Shown here one piece after another: positions 1 through 8,206 of a DNA stretch of 64,000 nucleotides. Position 1 is the stretch's first letter. Each line of letters starts with the position of its first letter. Position numbers and translations under genes: made by a program. The stretch covers positions 62,001-126,000 of the forward strand of contig JAPLRR010000083.1 of the NCBI GenBank assembly GCA_026399075.1, in the 5' to 3' direction. The notes beneath the pieces are model-generated. The model was given only the letters and a program-made list of their open reading frames with translations, did no database searches and had not been told where the DNA came from. The stretch is from Methylococcales bacterium (GTDB taxonomy: Bacteria; Pseudomonadota; Gammaproteobacteria; Methylococcales; Methylomonadaceae).

Positions 1-570
1 CAGGTGGATATCCGCTTTGTTTGTGCCACCAACCGCGATCCATGGTCGGAGGTTAAGGCGGGGCGTTTTCGCGAGGATTTGTTTTATCGTCTCCATGTCA
101 TCCCCATTTTTCTGCCTGCTTTGCGCGAGCGGGAGCAAGATGTGATATTGATCGCGCGGCATTTTTTACTGGCTTATAGCAAAGAGGAGGGCAAGCCTTT
201 TATCCGCTTTGCGCCTGAGGTTGAAATGATCATGCTTAATTATCCGTGGCCGGGCAATATCCGCCAATTGCTTAATGTCATCCGCAATATCGTGGTGTTG
301 CACCATGCCGAAGAAGTCACTCCGGCGATGTTGCCACCGCCACTAAACACCTTGATATACAACAATATGGCCGCAGCTTCCCCGCCAGCAGCGCCGATGG
401 CATCGGCGGGGCAAATGGCTGACATCCAGCCCTTGTGGTTAACTGAAAAGCATAATATTGAACGCGTAATCGCCTTGTGTGACGGCAACATCCCCAAAGC
501 CGCAAACTTTTTGGAGGTGAGCGCCTCCACCTTGTACCGGAAGTTGCAATCATGGCAAACGCAAAAATAG
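1..570 (+). CDS. luxO: LuxO-like sigma-54-dependent response regulator (3' part)
   Basis: The frame is open from the left edge, so the receiver domain and most of the AAA+ domain lie outside the window. What remains is the end of the sigma-54 activator ATPase (the CATNRDPW segment, then GRFREDLFYRL and the PWPGNIRQL region) and a C-terminal Fis-type helix-turn-helix (GNIPKAANFLEVSASTLYRKL). The segment LPPPLN followed by PLWLTEKHNIE is characteristic of the LuxO branch of NtrC-type regulators, which activate sigma-54 promoters, classically small RNAs of quorum or phosphorelay circuits. The LuxO assignment rests on recalled similarity; another NtrC-family regulator is possible. No target promoter is visible nearby. 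Confidence 0.8.
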   Translation, partial: QVDIRFVCATNRDPWSEVKAGRFREDLFYRLHVIPIFLPALREREQDVILIARHFLLAYSKEEGKPFIRFAPEVEMIMLNYPWPGNIRQLLNVIRNIVVLHHAEEVTPAMLPPPLNTLIYNNMAAASPPAAPMASAGQMADIQPLWLTEKHNIERVIALCDGNIPKAANFLEVSASTLYRKLQSWQTQK

Positions 571-674
571 GGTAGGGGCTTAAGTCTTTAAGGATAAACG
601 GGGTTTAGGATATACAGTCAATAGTTGGGATTGTCATATTGGGAAGAGTGGCTTTTGGTGTCTGTAGGTGCGGC

Positions 675-1409
675 TTAATCATCGTCATCATCCCCGCTTC
701 CGTGTTTACCTTTTCCACGAATATCCTGCTCATTGGCGCTACGATGGCATTCAACGCAATTGTCGAAATTGCGGATACCTTCTTCGATATGTTCACGACG
801 GATACTGGTTAATGAGTGCTCATGGCAGCCAAAGCAGGTATATTGCTGGTAATCGTTATGTACATGGCAAGTTTCGCAGCGGGTGTTATGGTCGCCGTCC
901 AAGATAAAGTAAGGTGTGTGGTCAAAGGTGCTGGGTCGCCATTTTACTTGGCTGTGGCATTGCCCGCAGGTGCCTTGGGCCTGCTGTTGGTGTAACGTGT
1001 CGGCAGGCGGGGTATGGCAGTTTTGGCATTGCCCACGTAAACCAATCTCCAATAAGGCATGGTTAAATTGGCCATGTTGCCGGGGCCTTACCACGCCAGA
1101 ATGGTCGCTATGACAAGAAACACAGTCTTGACCCAGCAACTGTTGGTGGAAGGGTAGGCGGGTGGCGGGTTTGGCGATAGGGTGGCCTGTTGTTGACAAG
1201 CGGCCTATGTCGTCTGGTTTATGGCAGTTGGTGCAGCGCGCGGAATCCGCCCCAGCAAAAGGCGCATGGCAAGCAAAGCAATCCGCTTCCAAGTGTTTGT
1301 GGCCAGCAATGAGTTTTCCTGGCGCAACCATTAATTGGGGGTAACTGAAGACCAATACGGTAATAAAGAGTAAGGCGCAGGCAATTATAGCCTTTAAGAT
1401 AGTGTTCAT
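675..1409 (-). CDS. Octahaem c-type cytochrome, exported
   Basis: The 244-residue product starts at an ATG overlapping the stop of the upstream membrane gene (ATGA). A hydrophobic N-terminus (about residues 4-24) would export or anchor it. Eight CXXCH haem-binding motifs follow (CFACH, CTNCH, CVSCH, CQNCH, CGQCH, CETCH, CFGCH, CVECH) with many extra histidines available as distal ligands. The tail ends in GSG plus five aspartates. This is a periplasmic multihaem electron carrier. Coupling to a cytochrome b-like membrane protein suggests the two pass electrons between the quinone pool and a periplasmic acceptor or donor; the substrate cannot be read from sequence. A longer reading starting at 1499 would lie inside the upstream gene and is not preferred. 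Confidence 0.85.
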   Translation of the reverse strand: MNTILKAIIACALLFITVLVFSYPQLMVAPGKLIAGHKHLEADCFACHAPFAGADSARCTNCHKPDDIGRLSTTGHPIAKPATRLPFHQQLLGQDCVSCHSDHSGVVRPRQHGQFNHALLEIGLRGQCQNCHTPPADTLHQQQAQGTCGQCHSQVKWRPSTFDHTPYFILDGDHNTRCETCHVHNDYQQYTCFGCHEHSLTSIRREHIEEGIRNFDNCVECHRSANEQDIRGKGKHGSGDDDDD

Positions 1410-1984
1410 GACCAAGCCCAGAACAGGAAGATGCTGAGGATATGGCCTAGTGCCAGCACCACAAAAACGCTGAAAATAGGGATATGCACTTTTCGCCACT
1501 GCGCCAACACGGCTAGTGTTTTGGCATCCCAGAACAGCGCCTGTTCCACCTCAGCTATAGACAACCCATGGCCTTTTAAGCTGTCACGTTCAGCTTGTAC
1601 ATGGCGTCGGGAAATCCCCAGCAGCCATTTGCCTACCAAGCCGCTAATCACGTTGACGCCCATGGCCACGGTGGCTAGCCAAGGCAAAATGGCATTAAAA
1701 TGGATGCCCGCATGGATAAGCACAAACAAAGAGCCTAGCCAAGCGCTGGCTTCATGGAAAGCCAGCAATGTTTTGGGTTTGCCTACGCTAATGTATTTTC
1801 GTTTGCGTAGCGAATAGATAAATGAAAGCAGGATCAAAAATGTCCCAAGTATGCCCAAATAGCGGCCAACCCAGACCAGGTCAAGCCTATGCAAATAATA
1901 ATCGCCCGTTAGCGTGGCGATTGCCAGCAAGCCCGGCAGCAAACTAAAAGGCAGGATATGATGTCGCCACAGCGTTGTTGTCAT
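1406..1984 (-). CDS. Cytochrome b-like integral membrane protein
   Basis: The 192-residue protein has about five hydrophobic segments. Histidines sit inside helices (AFHEASAW, LIHAGIHF near the middle, VVLALGHILSIF at the C-terminus), as expected of a b-type haem protein of the ferric-reductase/cytochrome b type. ATG at 1984 is preferred over a GTG at 2011. The stop overlaps the start of the octahaem cytochrome gene by ATGA, so the two are almost certainly co-translated. Inference: it is the quinone-facing partner of the periplasmic multihaem protein. The family is not certain, and no family signature beyond the helix histidines was recognised. Confidence 0.7.
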   Translation of the reverse strand: MTTTLWRHHILPFSLLPGLLAIATLTGDYYLHRLDLVWVGRYLGILGTFLILLSFIYSLRKRKYISVGKPKTLLAFHEASAWLGSLFVLIHAGIHFNAILPWLATVAMGVNVISGLVGKWLLGISRRHVQAERDSLKGHGLSIAEVEQALFWDAKTLAVLAQWRKVHIPIFSVFVVLALGHILSIFLFWAWS

Positions 1985-2010
1985 TGATAATACCCGTAGC
2001 AAGCCCCCCA

Positions 2011-2036
2011 CTTTTTTTAAAGGGGGAGAGGTGAAT
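2011..2036. repeat. Degenerate copy of a C-rich/G-rich hairpin repeat
   Basis: A run of C followed by a T/A tract and a run of G (CCCCCCACTTTTTTTAAAGG and onward) resembles one half of the paired hairpin repeat at 19730-19805. It sits just upstream of the cytochrome b-like gene. Confidence 0.4.
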
Positions 2037-2169
2037 AGTTAGGCCTAGGAATAGGCTAAATCAATCGCCAGCTTATAGGCAAAAAGCCTAAAGCTCCGTG
2101 CTGTAACGCACATCCGTTCTTGAGCGCCCAGCAATATTCCCGGTATGGTTTAAAGCTGAGCATCTGTAG

Positions 2170-2263
2170 GTGCGGCTTCAGCCGCACATAAGCAGGTGTT
2201 CATAAGTTTCTCACCTAAGCGGGATCGGCTTTAGCCGCGACAATTGCGGCTAAAGCCGATCCC
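2170..2263. repeat. REP-like pair of hairpins
   Basis: Two palindromes lie close together. The first is GTGCGGCT-tc-AGCCGCAC at 2170-2187. The second has a perfect 18-bp stem (2221-2238 paired with 2246-2263, GGGATCGGCTTTAGCCGC) around a 7-nt loop. Both share the core GCGGCTNNAGCCGC. The lead-in TGTAGGTGCGGCTT also occurs at 662-678, at the 3' end of the cytochrome gene. This is the look of an extragenic repetitive (REP) family and could also stabilise or end transcripts. The stretch 2040-2310 holds no gene. Confidence 0.65.
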
Positions 2264-2310
2264 ACATTTGTTAAAATATTTTTGCACCATTACTGACACA
2301 GCCATCAGGC

Positions 2311-3087
2311 TTAATCAATAATTGCCGCATCCAAATGTTTGCTTTGGCTGATGCCTTTTAATTTGGATTTGTCCTTAATACCGGCAAAGCGCGTACCTGC
2401 CAAGTCCGCCCCAGTAAAATCCGTATCTTCCAGCGTTGTGCCAGTCAGGTCTGCGCCTGACAGGTTAGCATTGGAAAAATCCGCGCCCGACAAATCCACC
2501 CCAAACAATACCGCATTTTGCAGATTGGCCCCTGAAAAATTGGCGTAACGCATCAACGCGCGGTCAAAATTGGCATAAGACAAATTGGCACCCGTAAAAT
2601 TGACGTTATTTAAACTGGCCCGCATCAACCCCATAGACTGGTTTTTCATATCCGCCCCCCATCTGGCATGGGAGAGGTTGGCATAAGACAAGTTGGCCCT
2701 GTCCATGATGCCAATAAAACGGCTGTCACTTAAATTGGCGTGGCTTAAATTGGCACTGCCAACATGTACGCCAAAAATACTGGTTTTTGACAAGTTGGAG
2801 TTTGAAAAATTAACTTTGGACAGCACCGATAAATCCAAGTTTAAGCCGGATAAATCACTATTGCTGAAATTAGAACGGCGTAAATCAGAACCCCATAAAT
2901 CCGCATTTTTATAATCCAAGCCGGACAAATCCAAATCGGTCAGCTCTTTTCTGCGTAAATCCGCCGGATGTGCGGCATCCGCTTTGGCAAGGCGTTTTTC
3001 CACTTCGGCCCTGTCTAAATCAGCCGCCGATGCCGATACAAAAAATAGTGCCGTCAATAAACCAGCCCAGTAAGCGTGCATTTTCAT
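2311..3087 (-). CDS. Exported pentapeptide-repeat protein
   Basis: The 258-residue protein starts at ATG 3087, preceded by a strong GAAGGAG ribosome site; a longer TTG start at 3105 is rejected for that reason. Residues 1-21 form a signal peptide (hydrophobic core, then SASAA). From about residue 45 to 240 the sequence is built of A(N/D)LSX pentapeptides (for example SGADFSNANL, TGANLSYANF), which fold as a right-handed quadrilateral beta-helix. Pentapeptide proteins include DNA-mimic gyrase protectors, but a secreted one more likely has a scaffold or envelope role. Function unknown. It is transcribed away from the OYE gene and has no operon partner. Confidence 0.8.
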   Translation of the reverse strand: MKMHAYWAGLLTALFFVSASAADLDRAEVEKRLAKADAAHPADLRRKELTDLDLSGLDYKNADLWGSDLRRSNFSNSDLSGLNLDLSVLSKVNFSNSNLSKTSIFGVHVGSANLSHANLSDSRFIGIMDRANLSYANLSHARWGADMKNQSMGLMRASLNNVNFTGANLSYANFDRALMRYANFSGANLQNAVLFGVDLSGADFSNANLSGADLTGTTLEDTDFTGADLAGTRFAGIKDKSKLKGISQSKHLDAAIID

Positions 3088-3281
3088 TGGTGCTCCTTCA
3101 GTCAAATAATGGATGATTAGGCTAGGCAGTCGGTGTTTGGCATTGCCCTGGCTTAAGCTTGTCAGGCGATTATATAGGATGTAAGCCGTAGATTTGAGAT
3201 AAAATAAAGCCTTGCTTGAATCCGTAAGCCCTGCACATTACCCCCCAGTTAATTACACATTCACCAGCTATTAAAAACACT

Positions 3282-4358
3282 ATGACTATATCGCTCTATA
3301 CACCGATAACCGTGGGTGCTTACCAATTGCCCAACCGCTTGGTTATGGCCCCATTGACACGGATGCGTGCACCGGACAATATCCCCACTGAATTGATGGC
3401 TACGTATTATGTACAACGTGCCACAGCGGGGCTGATTATTGCTGAGGCCACACAAATTTCGCCGATAGGTCGCGGATACCCAAACACACCGGGCATCCAT
3501 AACGATTTGCAGGTAACCGCCTGGAAACAAATCACTGATGCCGTCCATGCGGCAGGCGGGCATATTTTTTTGCAACTGTGGCATGTGGGCCGCATCTCGC
3601 ATCCAGATTTCCATAATGGCCAGTTGCCCGTCGCCCCTTCTGCTATCAAACCTGCCGGCAATGCGATTACCCCCACAGGAATGCAGCCGTTTGTCACCCC
3701 CCATGCACTGAGTGTCGCGGAAATCGCCGCAACAATCGATGATTACGCCAAGGCGGCTAAAAATGCCTTGGCTGCCGGATTTGACGGCATCGAAGTTCAC
3801 AGCGCCAATGGCTATTTATTGGATGAGTTTTTGCGCGATGGCAGCAACCAACGTACCGATGAATACGGCGGCACTGTGGCAAACCGTGCCAGATTGTTGT
3901 TGGAAGTCGTCGCCGCCGTAACAGGCGTTTGGGGTGCTGACCGTGTGGGTGTGCGTTTGTCGCCTAGCGGCACGTTTAATGATATGGCCGATTCTGATCC
4001 TGTAACCTTGTTTAGCTATGTGGCGGGCGAACTGAATGGTTTTAATTTGGCGTATTTGCATCTTGTGGATGCCCTGGAGGGCGACATCCGCCACGGTGCT
4101 AAAGTGGTGGCCTTAGAGGTGTTACGGAAAGCGTATCATGGCACATTGATTGTGTGTGGGGGCTATGGCCAAGAACGCGCAGAACGCACGGTAGCCGAAG
4201 GTCTGGCCGATGCCGTAGCGTTTGGGCAGTTGTATATCGCCAACCCCGATTTAGTCGAACGCTTTAAACGCAACGCGCCTTTAAACACCCCTGATGTAAA
4301 CACTTTTTATGGTGGCACTGAAATAGGTTACACCGACTATCCAACATTGGCGGATTAG
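3282..4358 (+). CDS. nemA: Old Yellow Enzyme family alkene reductase (NADH:flavin oxidoreductase)
   Basis: The 358-residue protein is a full-length FMN TIM barrel. The N-terminus (NRLVMAPLTRMRA) and the block HSANGYLLDEFLRDGSNQRT, whose His and Asn bind substrate carbonyl or nitro groups, are classic for OYE/NemA/XenB. These enzymes use NAD(P)H to reduce activated C=C bonds, N-ethylmaleimide, nitrate esters or nitroaromatics. It stands alone, followed by a hairpin at 4373-4411. The exact substrate and the symbol (nemA versus xenB) are uncertain; the family is not. Confidence 0.88.
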   Translation: MTISLYTPITVGAYQLPNRLVMAPLTRMRAPDNIPTELMATYYVQRATAGLIIAEATQISPIGRGYPNTPGIHNDLQVTAWKQITDAVHAAGGHIFLQLWHVGRISHPDFHNGQLPVAPSAIKPAGNAITPTGMQPFVTPHALSVAEIAATIDDYAKAAKNALAAGFDGIEVHSANGYLLDEFLRDGSNQRTDEYGGTVANRARLLLEVVAAVTGVWGADRVGVRLSPSGTFNDMADSDPVTLFSYVAGELNGFNLAYLHLVDALEGDIRHGAKVVALEVLRKAYHGTLIVCGGYGQERAERTVAEGLADAVAFGQLYIANPDLVERFKRNAPLNTPDVNTFYGGTEIGYTDYPTLAD

Positions 4359-4372
4359 CCAATTGACTTACC

Positions 4373-4411
4373 GGGCAGGCTTGCTTCGCTGATAGTGATA
4401 AAAGCCTGCCC
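4373..4411 (+). terminator. Hairpin after the OYE gene
   Basis: A perfect 10-bp stem, GGGCAGGCTT with AAGCCTGCCC, encloses a 19-nt loop 15 bases after the stop codon. There is no long T tract, so it may be a weak or Rho-assisted end. Confidence 0.5.
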
Positions 4412-4420
4412 AATATTCTA

Positions 4421-4426
4421 TATAAT
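4421..4426 (+). promoter_or_regulatory. Possible -10 box of uup
   Basis: A perfect TATAAT lies 36 bp before the uup ATG. No convincing -35 box is visible at the usual spacing. Confidence 0.35.
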
Positions 4427-4462
4427 GCGCCTGTAACTTCTCCACTCCCCAACAAACTCACT

Positions 4463-6364
4463 ATGCCCTTATTACGTTTAACGAACATCTCCATCGCTTA
4501 TGGTACCCACGCCTTATTAAAAAACGCCGATTTCCAGCTTGATGCTGGGGAGCGAGTAGGTTTGTTGGGCCGCAACGGCGAAGGCAAGTCCACCTTAATG
4601 AAAATCATCGCAGGCAATGTGCTGGCCGATCATGGCGAAATCTGGCGGCAACCCGAATTACGGCTGGCTTGGCTGGAGCAAGCGCCGGATTTGCCTGACG
4701 ATGCGACAATTTATGATGCGGTTGCAGGCGGCTTGGGCGAGTTGGGTTCTTGGATCACCCGATACCATGCCTTGTCCATGACAATGGACAATGACGACGA
4801 CAAAGCCCTAAACGAATTGGGCGACTTGCAGCATAAGCTGGAAGCGCATAATGGCTGGCATTTCCAACAACGCGTGGAAACTACGCTGACCAAACTGGAT
4901 TTGCCCGGCGAATTAAAAATCAGCGGTTTGTCCGGTGGTTGGAAGCGCCGGGTGGCCTTGGCAAGGGCGTTGGTGATAGAGCCAGAAGTGTTGTTATTGG
5001 ACGAGCCAACCAACCATTTGGATTTTGAAAGCATCACTTGGCTAGAAGAGCAATTGCTTAACTTTCAGGGCGCGGTGTTGTTTGTCACCCATGACCGTTC
5101 CTTTTTACAAAAACTGGCGACCCGCATTGTTGATTTGGATAGGGGCAACCTAGTGTCCTGGGCGGGCAATTATGACGATTACCTGACCCGCAAAGCCGCC
5201 GCCTTGGAAGACGAGGCTAACCAAAATGCCGAGTTTGACAAAAAACTGGCGGATGAGGAAGTCTGGATCAGGCAAGGCGTTAAAGCCCGCCGCACCCGCA
5301 ACGAAGGTCGGGTAAGGGCTTTGGAAAAACTGCGTAACGAACGCGCACAACGCCGCTTGCAACAAGGCACAGCGCGTTTGGCACTAGAAAAAGGCGATGC
5401 TTCAGGCAAAAAAGTCATCGAAGTTGATGACATTTGTTTTGGCTATGCGGAGCGGCAAATCATCAGCCATTTTTCCACACTCATCCAACGCGGCGACAAA
5501 ATTGGCCTGATAGGGGCCAACGGCGCAGGCAAATCAACCCTATTAAAACTCTTGCTCAAACAATTGACACCAACCAGCGGCACAGTGGAGCAGGGCACGC
5601 GTCTTGAAATTGCCTACTTCGACCAGTTGCGCGACCAATTGGATCCGGATATGACGGTTGCCGACACCGTGGCGGATGGCAATGATTTTGTCGAAATCGC
5701 CGGCAATAAGCGCCACGTCATGTCTTATTTGGGCGATTTTTTGTTCGCCCCGGCCAGGGCGCGTTCGCCAGTAAAAAGTTTGTCAGGCGGTGAGAAAAAC
5801 CGCTTATTGCTGGCACGCTTATTCACCAAGCCCGCCAACTTGATCGTTATGGACGAACCGACCAACGATTTGGATTTGGAAACTTTGGAGCTGTTGGAAG
5901 AAAAGCTGGTGAATTATGACGGTACTTTATTGCTGGTCAGCCATGACCGGGCATTTTTGGATAACGTCGTGACCAGTGTTTTTGTGCTGGGTGGCAATGG
6001 CGATGTCGAAGAATTTGTTGGTGGATACACCGATTGGATAAGCCAAGTTAAACAAGCCAAACAAGACACTCCAGCAGTTGTGGTCAAAAAACCTGAACCT
6101 GCGGCCAAGCCAGACAAGCCAGTCGCCAAAAAGAAAAAGCTAAGCTTTAAAGACCAGCAAGAACTCAATAAATTACCGGAAGTGATTGATGACCTTGAAA
6201 CCAAGCAGGCCGCGTTGAACGTAAAGATAAGCGCGTCCTCATTTTATAAACAAGAGCCACTGGCAATCGCCAAAACCTTGGATGAAATGCAGGCACTAGA
6301 AGCCAAGCTAGAGCAGGTTTATGCGCGCTGGAATGAACTGGAAGCCTTGGCGGATGAAGGCTAA
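4463..6364 (+). CDS. uup: ABC-F family ATPase Uup
   Basis: The 633-residue protein has two soluble ABC domains and no membrane segments. Domain 1 shows Walker A GRNGEGKST (residues 36-44), signature LSGGWKRR and Walker B LLLDEPTNHLD. Domain 2 shows GANGAGKST, LSGGEKNR and IVMDEPTNDLD. Between them lies the charged interdomain linker, and the C-terminal 90 residues form a lysine-rich coiled coil as in Uup. Uup acts on ribosomes and/or branched DNA and limits precise transposon excision in Escherichia coli. Length and domain order match the family. It is transcribed alone from a likely promoter just upstream. Confidence 0.93.
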   Translation: MPLLRLTNISIAYGTHALLKNADFQLDAGERVGLLGRNGEGKSTLMKIIAGNVLADHGEIWRQPELRLAWLEQAPDLPDDATIYDAVAGGLGELGSWITRYHALSMTMDNDDDKALNELGDLQHKLEAHNGWHFQQRVETTLTKLDLPGELKISGLSGGWKRRVALARALVIEPEVLLLDEPTNHLDFESITWLEEQLLNFQGAVLFVTHDRSFLQKLATRIVDLDRGNLVSWAGNYDDYLTRKAAALEDEANQNAEFDKKLADEEVWIRQGVKARRTRNEGRVRALEKLRNERAQRRLQQGTARLALEKGDASGKKVIEVDDICFGYAERQIISHFSTLIQRGDKIGLIGANGAGKSTLLKLLLKQLTPTSGTVEQGTRLEIAYFDQLRDQLDPDMTVADTVADGNDFVEIAGNKRHVMSYLGDFLFAPARARSPVKSLSGGEKNRLLLARLFTKPANLIVMDEPTNDLDLETLELLEEKLVNYDGTLLLVSHDRAFLDNVVTSVFVLGGNGDVEEFVGGYTDWISQVKQAKQDTPAVVVKKPEPAAKPDKPVAKKKKLSFKDQQELNKLPEVIDDLETKQAALNVKISASSFYKQEPLAIAKTLDEMQALEAKLEQVYARWNELEALADEG

Positions 6365-6400
6365 CGGCATCAGCTTTTACACAATACAGGCTGGGCAAAC

Positions 6401-6579
6401 AGGCCGGAATAAGACCACCCAAGCGTAGCACGTGGTGGCGTTTCCGGCTTTCGTTGCCAGTCTTGCGAATGCCAAACGCGGGTTTTCATCCGCGTTCAAA
6501 CTGCCGTTTCCAGCATGCCGCGTATCCAATGCTGGAAACACCGACTTTCGCTTTCACTGATGGCGGTTTATTTCGGCCT
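6401..6579. mobile_element. MITE-like palindromic element, copy 1
   Basis: The roughly 179-bp element starts with AGGCCGGAATAAG and ends with an imperfect inverted copy (TTTATTTCGGCCT). Inside is a second perfect inverted repeat, GTTTCCAGCAT (6506-6516) with ATGCTGGAAAC (6529-6539), followed by a shared ACTTTCGCT segment. It has no coding capacity and matches the element at 54599-54723 in ends and internal order. It begins 37 bases after the uup stop codon. Confidence 0.6.
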
Positions 6580-6626
6580 ACAAACCTACATAAATAGCGT
6601 TACCGAGTTTTCCACATTGCTGTCAA

Positions 6627-6713
6627 GCCGACAATTTCAGCCGCACTGTATATTTACGCTTGGGCACGAACGGCATGTGCCCAGCCTGCATGGCTTATAC
6701 ACTCCACAAATGA
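6627..6713 (+). pseudogene. Short coding remnant, related to 7861-7971
   Basis: This frame reads NFSRTVYLRLGT and resembles NYSRTVYLRMGI encoded at 7861-7971; I count 28 of 36 bases identical over the core. Neither stretch has a proper start or full length. They look like decayed copies of one small gene flanking the lipoprotein gene. The parent family is not recognised. Confidence 0.35.
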
Positions 6714-6802
6714 TACGCCTTAAGCGTTGGGCAACTTGTCCTATCCAACCAGCCTGAGAGCAGTATTTTCAAATTAACCATTACCGTAAAGGACACAGCA
6801 TT

Positions 6803-7765
6803 ATGGCTAACCGTCTCAATACCATAAGCATCAAATTCATTTTTTTAACCTCTGTTTTGCTTCTCGCTGGGTGTACGAAAAGCTTTACTATTAAACCAGT
6901 GTCACCACCGAGCAATGTTTATTCGTCGACGATACCAACAGAAACGAGTTCATTCGGACTTATGGATGCCCGTACTGGCGAAGCAAAACCCTTAAATACG
7001 GGTACATTGTCAGTCGAGCTGCCTGAGATGGGTGACGAAATTAACTATCTTGGGGTAAACCTGGCCAGCGTCCTGAATGCTGAAGGCATCAAGGTTGCCT
7101 ATAACAAAGCCGGGGGTTCTGGCATCAAACTTAAGGTGCTGAATTACCGTATCCGAAATTTGCGGACTAGCGGATTTTCCCCTTATCACACCTTCACTAC
7201 GTTTAGTGCTGATTTGATCGGTAACGGTGCACCGCAACGTATTACCGCCTATTTTAAAAACAGCAAGGTTCCGGTTTGGGCATTTAGCGAAGTGGAGCGG
7301 CCTTGTTATCAGATTCCCGTTGAAGTCGTAGTGAAAGAAATCGCGGCAAAGCTGAATACACATGTTTACAAAAAGACCGCCTCGAATGAAACCGTGGAAA
7401 GGCTGGTCAAAGCCATTGCAACAGATTCGGCTGATGCAGCGAGTGAACAGTATCTTAAGGTTTTGGAACTGGGATATACAAATAATCCCTCAGCGGTCGA
7501 GCCGCTTGTGCGCCTAACAACCCACAAAGAAGCGGTTATGCGTCAGGCGGCAATTTCGGCACTCGGTATTCTTGGCGCGAAAGACCAATTTGCTTTGCTG
7601 AAGAACATCTACGGAACAAAAGAAAAAATCGACAAATCAATGGCGTTAAAATCGATTGGCGATCTTGATACGCCAGAAGCGCGTGAATTTATTCGCCAAG
7701 TAAAAATGTCCGAAGCTTATAGCGATGATGAGACAATACGTGAAGTGGCAGACCTTTATCCTTAA
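6803..7765 (+). CDS. Lipoprotein with C-terminal HEAT-like repeats
   Basis: The 320-residue protein has a lipoprotein signal (hydrophobic segment ending LLLAGC, lipidated Cys near residue 24), so it is membrane-anchored on the periplasmic side. The middle (about 50-190) is a mixed fold with an LGVNLASVLNAEGIKV segment, resembling proteins of the YajG type. The last 110 residues are helical pairs with the rhythm of HEAT repeats (AVEPLVRLTTHKEAVMRQAA, ALGILGAKDQFALLKNI). No enzyme motif is seen; a binding or assembly role is inference. It stands alone between two decayed regions, which hints at an accessory location. Confidence 0.65.
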   Translation: MANRLNTISIKFIFLTSVLLLAGCTKSFTIKPVSPPSNVYSSTIPTETSSFGLMDARTGEAKPLNTGTLSVELPEMGDEINYLGVNLASVLNAEGIKVAYNKAGGSGIKLKVLNYRIRNLRTSGFSPYHTFTTFSADLIGNGAPQRITAYFKNSKVPVWAFSEVERPCYQIPVEVVVKEIAAKLNTHVYKKTASNETVERLVKAIATDSADAASEQYLKVLELGYTNNPSAVEPLVRLTTHKEAVMRQAAISALGILGAKDQFALLKNIYGTKEKIDKSMALKSIGDLDTPEAREFIRQVKMSEAYSDDETIREVADLYP

Positions 7766-7860
7766 CTTAATTCCGTTCATGGCTGTGCCATAGCCCTGGA
7801 ATCTAAACGCCAGCAATTACCAAGGGTAGGCAGGTTTATTTGCCCACCCTTGCGATACCG

Positions 7861-7999
7861 GATTTCCTGCATGACGCCCATTCCAGCAATTATAGCCGCA
7901 CCGTCTATTTGCGTATGGGCATTAGTGAGGTATTGGCAACCTACGTGCCGCAAAAACGCGCAGATGATTGATCTGTTGGAAAAATTAATCGAAAAATAA
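7861..7999 (+). pseudogene. Frameshifted small coding remnant
   Basis: One frame (7861-7971) reads through SRTVYLRMGISEVLATYVPQ and then stops. A shifted frame (7958-7999) continues with AQMIDLLEKLIEK and a stop. The join looks like a single-gene frameshift near 7955. Similar coding text occurs at 6627-6713. No start codon with a ribosome site is evident. Confidence 0.35.
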
Positions 8000-8011
8000 G
8001 GTTATTGCCGC

Positions 8012-8188
8012 GTGGGTTCTTGTATTTTAACGGTCAATGCCGCCTATAGCGAGGCGATTGATGTTAATATTGTCGTCACACACTACTGTAACAGCCACCT
8101 TGAACGGGCGGTGGCTGTAGCATTAGTGCGGTTAATGCGGGGCGAGGCGGCTAAAAATCTTGGCGGCATGACTGAAGACTTATTGTGA
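8012..8188 (+). CDS. Possible small protein upstream of ribBA
   Basis: A 58-codon frame runs from GTG 8012 to TGA 8188, with AAGG ten bases upstream of the GTG. The predicted product has a beta-like start and a helical, arginine-bearing end (VALVRLMRGEAAKNLGGMTE) loosely reminiscent of VapB-type antitoxins. It lies in frame with, and just after, the remnant ending at 7999, so it may be the surviving end of a decayed locus. Evidence is weak. Confidence 0.3.
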   Translation: MGSCILTVNAAYSEAIDVNIVVTHYCNSHLERAVAVALVRLMRGEAAKNLGGMTEDLL

Positions 8189-8206
8189 GAGTGGATTTTT
8201 GGGCTG

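Noticed and set aside
7990-8206. Possible FMN riboswitch before ribBA
   Set aside because: The conserved GAAATTCCC and ACCGGCGGT segments of the RFN element are absent.
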